Source: Arenibacter sp041392165 (GTDB taxonomy: Bacteria; Bacteroidota; Bacteroidia; Flavobacteriales; Flavobacteriaceae). Taken from it: a stretch of 64,000 nt of DNA. The number at the start of each line of letters is the position of its first letter. Position 1 is the stretch's first letter. Position numbers and translations under genes: made by a program. The notes below the pieces were generated by a model. It was given only the letters and a program-made list of their open reading frames with translations. It had not been told where the DNA came from and made no database searches. The stretch spans positions 186,001 to 250,000 of the forward strand of contig JAWKMN010000003.1 of NCBI GenBank assembly GCA_041392165.1, given 5' to 3'. Below, piece by piece: positions 15,418 to 23,300 of the stretch.

Positions 15418-15716
15418 TAGCCCTCGGTTTGATCTAGGGGTATTGTTATGAATTTTTCAATACCTGGCTCTGTAAAATCAACACTTTCGTCTAATCCAAT
15501 TTTCTTCACAGTACCTCCTCGAAATTTCTGTCTCAACTGATATTGAGAGGCCGGCATTTTTCCTGCCAATTCCAAAATCTCACGCCCAATCTTCGATTCC
15601 TCTTCGACAACAAATTTATCTCGGTCTACCTTTATTCTGTACCGCTTGCGCCTTGGGGGCTTCTTGTTGTCTTTTGAAAACTCTTCTAAATCGATAATTT
15701 CTATTTTGTCTGTCAT
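15417..15716 (-). CDS. Ubiquitin-like modifier with a multiubiquitin-family domain
   Basis: A 99-residue protein. After a basic disordered start (about 1-24, with PPRRKRYR), one beta-grasp domain of the Multi_ubiq family follows (YRIKVDRDKFVVEEE ... QLRQKFRGG ... GIEKFITIPLDQTEG). Relatives often carry two or more such domains in tandem; here there is a single copy. The chain ends in one Gly (Gly99), so it could be adenylated by the E1 without trimming. It is the first gene of the four-gene operon and so probably the most highly expressed. Confidence 0.88.
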   Translation of the reverse strand: MTDKIEIIDLEEFSKDNKKPPRRKRYRIKVDRDKFVVEEESKIGREILELAGKMPASQYQLRQKFRGGTVKKIGLDESVDFTEPGIEKFITIPLDQTEG

Positions 15717-15856
15717 AGCATCTAATATTTTATTTTTATTAATTGTGCCTATACTTATTAATGTTAAGAAGTATCAGATATTTTCAATTGAATTTTTTTT
15801 ATCCTTTTGTTATTTTATTGAACTTTATAACATTAGTACGTAAAGGCCAAGGTTAT
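15717..15856. promoter_or_regulatory. Divergent intergenic region between the Ubl and sigma-like operons
   Basis: A 140-bp AT-rich gap separates the starts of two divergent operons and must hold both promoters. No TAnnTTTG box stands out in either direction, which may mean a dedicated factor (for instance the sigma-like protein encoded to the right) is used. A near copy of the leader motif (TTTTATTGAACTTT, 15813-15826) is present. Confidence 0.5.
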
Positions 15857-16417
15857 ATGAATTCAGAGAAGATAAAATTGTTTGAAACACAGAATTGGGA
15901 TTACATTATTAAGGACCTAACCTACTACGCTTATTCCAGATTTAGATTTTGGAATTTGCTGTATGAAAAAGGAATTAAAGGATATTCTCCAGAAGAAATA
16001 GCATATGAGGCTATAGAAGCGGTGCTTTCTGGAACATGGAATTGGGACCCAAAAAAGGCAGATTTATTAAGTTATCTCAAATTCCATGTTGTAAAGGGCA
16101 TGGTTGCCAACTTGGCAAGGAATAAAGAGGTAAAGATGAGCGATGCCAACGACATCCTTGAACTTAATCATCAGGAGAAATATTCAGCCGAAGAAAATAT
16201 GAATGCTGCCCAAGTCCTAGACATTATTAAGGCTCAATTGGACAAGGAGTCCATCCTATTTAAATTGTTTCTCTTGATCTATGATGGTGCAAAAAGAAAG
16301 GACATTTGCGAAGAACTGGACTTAAGCTATGGAGAATACAACAATTTAGTACGAAAACTAAGATCACGTATAGAAAAGATGAATTCGAACCAAATTTTTG
16401 GTTCACTGAAACAATAA
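15857..16417 (+). CDS. Sigma-70-like transcription factor
   Basis: A 186-residue protein beginning MNSEKIKLFETQNWDY; this ATG is preferred over an in-frame one 114 bp upstream because the extra 38 residues are hydrophobic and unlike the family. Residues ~16-90 look like sigma region 2 (YAYSRFRFWNL ... AYEAIEAVLSGTWNWDPKKADLLSYLKFHVVKGMVANLAR). Residues ~118-175 look like region 4, with a helix-turn-helix at KRKDICEELDLSYGEYNNLVRKLRSRI. It would bind RNA polymerase and DNA in the cytoplasm. It heads a rightward operon and is divergent from the Ubl operon, so it is a candidate regulator of both. Confidence 0.72.
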   Translation: MNSEKIKLFETQNWDYIIKDLTYYAYSRFRFWNLLYEKGIKGYSPEEIAYEAIEAVLSGTWNWDPKKADLLSYLKFHVVKGMVANLARNKEVKMSDANDILELNHQEKYSAEENMNAAQVLDIIKAQLDKESILFKLFLLIYDGAKRKDICEELDLSYGEYNNLVRKLRSRIEKMNSNQIFGSLKQ

Positions 16418-16419
16418 TT

Positions 16420-16716
16420 ATGACAAAAAAAGCAACTGGTAAAATATTAAACAGAATTTTCGAAGAATCTGAAAGAAGTACTCATTCAACAGAAGAGTTG
16501 GACAAGAAGTTGGAACAACTTGGTGTAAATTCTAATTTGCTTGTTAAAGAAGGTGTACAACGCATTGAGAAGTTGTTGAAGAAAGAGGGAAAACTACTGG
16601 AAGAGAATCAGTTAAAATCAACTAGATTTCTTATGGCAGCCAAAAAGAAAAATCAGGATTTTGATTTAGATAAGGAGATAGGTAACCATAAGAACATGAA
16701 GAATAAACGGAAATAA
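16420..16716 (+). CDS. Small charged protein in the sigma-like operon
   Basis: A 98-residue protein starting MTKKATGKILNRIF, 2 bp after the sigma-like gene. It is nearly all helical and highly charged (Lys/Glu), with a heptad-like middle (LDKKLEQLGV ... VQRIEKLLKKEGKLLEE), so it is probably a coiled coil or small adaptor. No family is recognised. Position suggests a partner of the sigma-like protein (for example an anti-sigma factor), but nothing in the sequence proves it. Confidence 0.6.
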   Translation: MTKKATGKILNRIFEESERSTHSTEELDKKLEQLGVNSNLLVKEGVQRIEKLLKKEGKLLEENQLKSTRFLMAAKKKNQDFDLDKEIGNHKNMKNKRK

Positions 16717-16836
16717 ATTTTGTATTTATATTGCTTTATGGTTATATTCGCTGGGAACAAGGAGGCTTTTAGTATACTAAAAGCAAGAATTAAGTGTTAT
16801 GATTTAATACAATTCATCATTACCATCCCTATTTTT

Positions 16837-17004
16837 ATGTCAAATATACATTCAACCAATTTTCTAACTGCAAAAAATCAGATTAATAGAGTTAGCGAAG
16901 CCGATTTATTGAAAGCATTGGAAGAAGTCAAAACCAACAACGACAATTTTCGCAAAAGTTTCAAATCTGATAATGAAGCTATGTCTATTAAAGCTGGAAG
17001 ATAA
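16837..17004 (+). CDS. 55-residue protein before the putative peptidase
   Basis: The ATG at 16837 (MSNIHSTNFLTAKNQ) is preferred over an in-frame start 117 bp upstream because the upstream part is hydrophobic and not conserved in style. The product is small, polar and partly helical (SEADLLKALEEVKTNNDNF). It ends 8 bp before the cysteine-peptidase-like gene. It could be an adaptor or a substrate of that enzyme; no family is known to me. Confidence 0.5.
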   Translation: MSNIHSTNFLTAKNQINRVSEADLLKALEEVKTNNDNFRKSFKSDNEAMSIKAGR

Positions 17005-17012
17005 GTTTGGAC

Positions 17013-18515
17013 ATGTCTTATGAAATCTTTGAGTATACCGACGACAACTTAAAAATCGCTCTGGATAATCAAAGAATACCTCTAAACGTACTAGAAAAGC
17101 GTAAGCATTTTAAATACTTTCAAAATTATTTAGGCCCAGATGGTATTGTCGCCAAAACAATATTGGTGGAAGAACCTTATATATCAAAAGCTTATCTAAT
17201 AGATTATTCGAACTATTATTCTATATGTTTTCAGGACTACAAAAGAGATTGTAAAAGAGTCCATTTTTTTGGGAAAAGTTTTGATGATATCAAATTCGAA
17301 AAAGAGCTTTATGATTCCAAGTCAAATTTTCTGAACGATTGCTACCTTGGATATATTGTAGTTAAACCGCTTCCGGATAGCATAATTGGTCCTACATTGT
17401 TAAAAACATATGAAGTAAGGAATGATGGTATGGAAAGGTTTTATCCTAGTTGCAGGGAATACAAAGTCAACCTTTTTGGAAAAGTGTTGAAGTTAAAATC
17501 TTTAGTATATCAAGAACAAGATACTGTTGTGGCAGCTTGTGCTTCAGTTGCAATTTGGAGTGCATTTCATAAGACTTCCAAACTTTTTGATACCAACCTT
17601 CCCTCACCAAGTGAAATCACTAAAAGAGCAGGTAACCTTTTTTTGAACTACGGACGTACGTTTCCTAACCCTGGTCTTGATATTACTCAAATTTGTAAGG
17701 CCATAGAATCTACAGGTTTGGTTTCTGAGTATATTATCTCAGATTATTTCCAAAGCAATGTTAAGTCAGCCAAAAGACTAATTTATGCCTATAATAGGGC
17801 TGGGTTGCCAACATTATTGTTTCTAAAATTTGCAGACGGACTTGGCCACCTAATAACCATAAATGGGTATTCAGACTTCACTGTCGAAAATGAAAAATCG
17901 GAAGAAATTTCATTGCTGGCAGATAATATTGAAAAATTCTACGCCCATGATGACCAAGTTGGCCCATTTGCGAAAATGAGCTTTACTGGGAATGATGATA
18001 TTCAAACACCATGGCCGGATTCAAATGGTAATGCTATCAATGCTAAAATATACGCGGTAATCATTCCAGTATATCCCAAGATTAGAATTAAGTTCCAAGA
18101 TGTTTTTGATAAGGTAAGTCTTATTGATCAAATCTTTTTTAAATCTAACCTATTCAAATTAGAAATCGAATGGGATGTTTTCTTAATAGAAAGCAATGAT
18201 TACAAAAGGACAATTTCAGAAAGTGAAAATAATACTTCTGTAAAAAAGGCTGTTGTAATGAAAACTTATCCCAAATTCATTTGGATAGGAAGAGCAATTA
18301 TCGAAAATCAGAATCTCTTTGATTTTATTTACGACTCTACCGATATTGCCTCTGGATATTTTTGTATCGACTTTGTGCTTTACTATAAACAGCAAAAATT
18401 CAAAGAAAATTTATTAGAAAATTTTGTTCGTTATAAGTCTATTTATGTAGATCATCTAGGTGGTCCTAAACTGGGTGAAGACTTCTACAACAAAGTGATA
18501 CAAGAGCTTCAATAG
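17013..18515 (+). CDS. Putative papain/C39-like cysteine peptidase, large orphan protein
   Basis: A 500-residue protein, taking the ATG (MSYEIFEY) rather than the TTG 6 bp upstream. I do not recognise the whole protein, but the middle has the layout of a papain-like or C39-like peptidase: VYQEQDTVVAACASVAIWSA (Gln169, Cys176 at a helix start), then GLGHLITINGY (His279, Asn284). The N-terminal ~160 and C-terminal ~170 residues are of unknown fold. No signal peptide or membrane segment is seen, so it is cytosolic. It is the last and largest gene of the sigma-like operon, facing away from the ubiquitin-like genes; processing or removal of a ubiquitin-like tag is a possible role, purely inferred. 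Confidence 0.62.
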   Translation: MSYEIFEYTDDNLKIALDNQRIPLNVLEKRKHFKYFQNYLGPDGIVAKTILVEEPYISKAYLIDYSNYYSICFQDYKRDCKRVHFFGKSFDDIKFEKELYDSKSNFLNDCYLGYIVVKPLPDSIIGPTLLKTYEVRNDGMERFYPSCREYKVNLFGKVLKLKSLVYQEQDTVVAACASVAIWSAFHKTSKLFDTNLPSPSEITKRAGNLFLNYGRTFPNPGLDITQICKAIESTGLVSEYIISDYFQSNVKSAKRLIYAYNRAGLPTLLFLKFADGLGHLITINGYSDFTVENEKSEEISLLADNIEKFYAHDDQVGPFAKMSFTGNDDIQTPWPDSNGNAINAKIYAVIIPVYPKIRIKFQDVFDKVSLIDQIFFKSNLFKLEIEWDVFLIESNDYKRTISESENNTSVKKAVVMKTYPKFIWIGRAIIENQNLFDFIYDSTDIASGYFCIDFVLYYKQQKFKENLLENFVRYKSIYVDHLGGPKLGEDFYNKVIQELQ

Positions 18516-18580
18516 GTAATTTTTATGACATTTTATTTGGTCTCCTTCTAAAAAACCGAAACACCACACCGGTACGGAAA

Positions 18581-19195
18581 TCATTTTTTCCCTCCGTAAG
18601 GCCTAAGTTTTCCATCAAGCCCCCTTATCCGTAGATATTTATAATAAGTCGCCCTGGATATTTCAAGCCGATCACTTATTTCACTAACCGTCATTATTCC
18701 TTCATTAAAATACTCCTCACAAAGTACCGCTATTTGCTGATTTTTCTTGCTAATCCCCGTGGGGGCACCTAATATTTTCCCCCTTGCTCTCGCAGAGGCC
18801 AAACCGGCCTTGGTACGTTCAATGATAATATCCCGTTCTAACTGTGCTAGGGCAGCGAACATGTTTACAATGAATTGGGAATGCGAAGACTTGTCCGTCG
18901 TATCCAAAAAAGGTTCGGTAATGCTCCGGAACTTGACCCCTTTTTCATTGAGTTGGTTTAAGAAGTTTGTAAAATGAATCAAGCTTCTGGCCAGGCGGTC
19001 CAATTTCCAAACAACAATAGTGTCCCCTTCACGGGCAAAATCCAGAAGTTTGCTTAAGCTTTTACGTTCTTCTTGAGAACTGGAAACCTTATCCGTATAA
19101 ATGTTCTTTTTATCAATACCTTCTTTTAAGAAGGCGTCGAATTGCAGATCCAGATTCTGTTCTGCAGTACTTACCCTAGCATATCCAAAAACCAT
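18581..19195 (-). CDS. Serine recombinase (resolvase/invertase family)
   Basis: A 204-residue enzyme with the full catalytic domain: GYARVSTAEQ with nucleophile Ser9, VVWKLDRLARS, the EPFLDTT segment and FAALAQLERDIIIERTKAGLASARARG. A C-terminal Hin-type helix-turn-helix follows (MTVSEISDRLEISRATYYKYL). Such enzymes resolve cointegrates or invert DNA segments between short crossover sites. It lies between the ubiquitin/peptidase cluster and the adhesin genes. A 14-bp sequence just upstream (19201-19214) is an inverted copy of the leader motif found before three genes at 11.8-12.8 kb. Confidence 0.93.
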   Translation of the reverse strand: MVFGYARVSTAEQNLDLQFDAFLKEGIDKKNIYTDKVSSSQEERKSLSKLLDFAREGDTIVVWKLDRLARSLIHFTNFLNQLNEKGVKFRSITEPFLDTTDKSSHSQFIVNMFAALAQLERDIIIERTKAGLASARARGKILGAPTGISKKNQQIAVLCEEYFNEGIMTVSEISDRLEISRATYYKYLRIRGLDGKLRPYGGKK

Positions 19196-19439
19196 AACCC
19201 AAAGTTCAAATAAACGGTCATTTAAATATACTTATGTAGTTCCGTAAAAGGTTAATTAACGAAACTATTAAAAAGGACCAAGAATGGGACACTTATATAA
19301 AAGAATATAAGTAGTCTCAAAACTGACCCATAAAAAGGCCGTTTTACAGGAGTAAGTAATCAGTGCTACCTAATAATTATTCCACTTCTACATATTCAAC
19401 CACAGAAAATCGCTAGTCATTCTTCTAATAATAATCTGC

Positions 19440-20330
19440 TTATAGCCTCAGACTCATCAATATTTCATGGGTGCCGTTATCTATGTTACTGATATTATTT
19501 TCCAGAGCCATTTCGTAGGCATAACCGATGTCGATCCAGTTAGTTCTGAACATAAATAGTCCGCTAATGCTTTCATTGAGACGATATCCGGCTCCTAGTC
19601 CGAATTTTCGATTGAACTCTAAGATACCTGTTATGTCCACTGAAAGAGGGGCCGCTTCGACATAGCGAATGGATGTCGAAGGTTTAAGAAGCATGTTACT
19701 GCCCAGATTGAAATCATAGCCACCGACTAGGTACATGTGTGGCTTATCCATTCCCAATCTCGCAAGGCCGTCGTTCTGCTCAAGGCGGTCCGGGGTCAAT
19801 ATCTTTGGTACCGATAATGAAATGAAGTAGGATTCATGCCTGAGAAGAACGCCTGCCCCGACGTTCGGGTTGAACCGCCCGTCGATGTTCATCAAAGAGG
19901 CATCCTGCATGATGCCATAGGTCAACAGACCATCGGTATTGGCATCGTAGGAAGTAAAACCTCCCTTTATGCCAAAATAGAGATTATGGCTCTCGCTCAA
20001 TTTTAATTTATAGGATATATCCAATGCTATCGCCGTTTGGTTTTCTATAAAGGTTTTGTCGTTGATGACCGAAAGGCCGATGCCCACATTTTTCCCCAAT
20101 GGAGTTCCAAAGATAAAACTCTGTGTTTCGGGAGCTCCTTGCACACCTGACCACTGACTTCGCAGGTTCATGCCGAAATCGGTGGTTTCGTCCGCACCTG
20201 CAAAGGCAGGGTTAATGAGATTCATGTTGAATCGATAAAAGGTATAATTGGGATCTTGCTGTGCCGACATACGGCCTACGACAAGTAGCGTAAAAACAAT
20301 AATAAATCGGTATATATGATTGGTCTTCAT
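19440..20330 (-). CDS. PorP/SprF family type IX secretion-linked outer membrane protein
   Basis: A 296-residue protein with a signal peptide (about 1-23) and the PorP/SprF signature after it (QQDPNYTFYRFNMNLINPAFAG), then repeated amphipathic strands forming an outer-membrane barrel. SprF-like proteins are needed for secretion or surface attachment of a specific SprB-like adhesin through the type IX system. The gene lies 16 bp after the adhesin gene on the same strand, the usual partner arrangement. Confidence 0.92.
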   Translation of the reverse strand: MKTNHIYRFIIVFTLLVVGRMSAQQDPNYTFYRFNMNLINPAFAGADETTDFGMNLRSQWSGVQGAPETQSFIFGTPLGKNVGIGLSVINDKTFIENQTAIALDISYKLKLSESHNLYFGIKGGFTSYDANTDGLLTYGIMQDASLMNIDGRFNPNVGAGVLLRHESYFISLSVPKILTPDRLEQNDGLARLGMDKPHMYLVGGYDFNLGSNMLLKPSTSIRYVEAAPLSVDITGILEFNRKFGLGAGYRLNESISGLFMFRTNWIDIGYAYEMALENNISNIDNGTHEILMSLRL

Positions 20331-20346
20331 TTACGTATTTTTAGTA

Positions 20347-23300
20347 TTAATAGTTGATAAATATCCATCCCTGAATCGGTGCGCTACCATTGCCCAAGTC
20401 GATTACGTACATATAGGAACCGGGAGGCAGCAAATCGGAATTGGAGCTGTAGTTACCTCGCCAGTCGTTGCGATAGTTGACAGCGGAAAAGACCTCATGG
20501 CCGTACCGGTTGTACACCGTTACCGTTGTATTTGAATAGTTGTCGATACCGGGTATCATCCAACTGTCGTTAACCCCGTCACCATTTGGTGTAAAGGCCT
20601 CGGCAGGTCTTAGGACAGGTTCGTTGTTGGTCGGGAAATCGTCTTGTATATCCGTCACCCCATCGTTGTCATCGTCGTCATCGGCATTATCCCCCGTTCC
20701 ATCCGCGTCCGAGTCGGTATCCTCATTTTCATCCAATGGGAAATCGTCTTCCTCGTCGGTCGTGCCATCATTATCATCATCTTCATCCGAGTTGTCCCCA
20801 GTGCCGTCACCATCTGTATCGGTATCCTCATCTTCATCCAATGGAAAATCATCTTCATCGTCAGGGACACCGTCATTGTCGTCATCGTCGTCAGCTGAGT
20901 CGGGAATACCATCATTGTCGGTGTCGGTCGAATCGTTCGGCTCGCTGTCCTCGGAATCGGGAATACCGTCGTTGTCATCATCGGTATCGGCATTGTCCCC
21001 TGTACCGTCTCCATCGAAATCGGTATCCTCATCCCCGTCCAACGGAAAGTCATCGTCCGCATCCGGTGTACCGTCATTGTCATCATCGGTGTCTTCATTG
21101 TCTCCCGTGCCATCGCCATCCGAATCGGTATCCTCTTCGTCATTCAAGGGGAAGTCATCGTCCGTGTCGGGCGTACCGTCATTATCGTCATCGGTATCGG
21201 CATTGTCCCCTGTGCCATCGCCATCCGTATCCGTATCCTCTTCGTTATCCAAGGGGAAGTCATCTTCAGTATCCGGTGTGCCGTCATCATCATCATCGGT
21301 GTCTTCATTGTCTCCCGTGCCATCGCCATCCGAATCGGTATCCTCTTCGTCATTCAAGGGGAAGTCATCGTCCGCATCCGGTGTGCCGTCATTGTCGTCA
21401 TCGGTATCTTCATTATCGCCAGTGCCATCTCCATCGGTATCGGTATCCTCATCCTCGTCTAGCGGGAAGTCGTCGTCCGTATCAGGAGTACCATCGTTGT
21501 CGTCATCGGTATCCGCATTATCACCAGTGCCATCCCCATCGGTATCTGTATCCTCGTCTTCATCCAATGGGAAGTCATCGTCCGCATCCGGTGTGCCATC
21601 ATTATCGTCATCCGTATCCTCGTTATCGCCTGTTCCGTCACCATCGGTATCTGTATCCTCGTCTTCATCCAATGGGAAGTCATCGTCCGCATCCAGTGTA
21701 CCATCATTATCGTCATCGGTATCTTCGTTGTCCCCTGTTCCATCGCCGTCGGTGTCGGTATCTTCGTTTTCGTCAAAAGGGAAGTCGTCGTCCGTATCTG
21801 GAGTACCGTCGTTGTCGTCATCGGTATCTTCGTTGTCCCCTGTTCCATCGCCGTCGGTGTCGGTATCCTCGTTCTCATCTAATGGGAAGTCGTCATCCGT
21901 ATCTGGCGTTCCGTCATTATCGTCATCGGTATCCGCATTATCGCCTGTTCCGTCACCATCGGTATCGGTATCTTCTTCATCATCCAAAGGGAAGTCGTCA
22001 TCCGCATCTGGAGTACCGTCGTTATCGTCGTCGGTATCTGCATTGTCTCCCGTGCCGTCGGCATCTGTATCGGTGTCCTCGTTTTCATCCAACGGGAAGT
22101 CGTCATCCGCATCTGGAGTACCGTCGTTGTCGTCATCGGTATCCGCATTATCGCCTGTTCCGTCACCATCGGTATCGGTGTCCTCGTTTTCATCCAACGG
22201 AAAGTCATCATCTGTATCTGGCGTTCCGTCATCATCGTCATCAACATCACAAACATCTCCCTCACCATCTCCATCCGTATTAAGTTGGTCCGCATTGGCA
22301 ATAGTTGGACAATTGTCCATGTTGTCTTTGATACCATCATCATCGCCATCAGTTTCTTTGGTTGCGGTATCCGTAGATGAGCTTCCTTCATTTCCAACGG
22401 TATCCGTTAATGTCACCGCTAATGTTACTATGCCATCACTTAAACCGCTTAGGTCTACATCGCTAATTTGATCGCTAGCAGTGACAATTGTTCCACTGCC
22501 CAAAACAGAGGTTCCACCTCCATTGCTAGTAAACACATAGTTGTAAGTTGTCCCGACTTCGGCTCCAGAAAAAGTGAATGATGCAACGGTTTCGTTAGTA
22601 GTATCGATTGGGTCTTGGTCAATTACTACGGAGTATCCAAAGGGAGCTGTAGTATCCTTTGTTTTTGTATCTGTTGAGGCATCACCTATGTTTCCGGCGG
22701 CATCTGTTAGGGTAACGGAAAGAGTAATTAATCCATCTCCCAAACCACTCAGGTCCAATCCTGTTATCTGATCGGTAGCGGTTGTAATGGTTCCCGTTCC
22801 AGTGACAGGAGTTCCGCCTGAATCGCTAGTAAGGCTGTAATTGTATGTTATTCCGATTTCTGCTCCGGAAAAAGTAAAGGATACGTTCGTTTCGTTTACA
22901 GAATCAATAGGATTTTGGTCAATGACTACAGCATATCCGGAGGGTGCCTCAGTATCTATTGTTACCGATCCAGTATCGCTATTGGCAGTACCACAACTAC
23001 CATTTACAATGACCGCTCGAAAAAGGGTGGTTTCGACTAAATTGGAATATGTATATGTACTGTTGGAATTAACTATGTCAGACCAAATTATACCATTATC
23101 GGTCGATTGTTGCCATTTCTCAACTGTTCCCGTATGTCCAGTCAACGTTAAGGTTCCGGAATTACTTGTTGAGTCATGTATGCCAGAACTTACTTGACCT
23201 CCAACGGGTGGGGTGCCTGAAACAACATTGATTTCTTTCGAATCGGATATAGCTGATGTTCCACACTCGGATATTTCCGTAATGACACGATAGTACCAAG

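Noticed and set aside
20620..22245. Regular repeats that could suggest a CRISPR array or minisatellite.
   Set aside because: The repeats are contiguous, in frame, encode TSP3-like units and have no spacers. No CRISPR array or cas gene was seen anywhere in the window.
20540..22471. Very long Ser-rich and His/Arg-rich open frames on the plus strand opposite the adhesin.
   Set aside because: They are antisense shadows of the Asp/Gly-rich 105-bp repeats, lack a signal or domain, and mirror the repeat period exactly.
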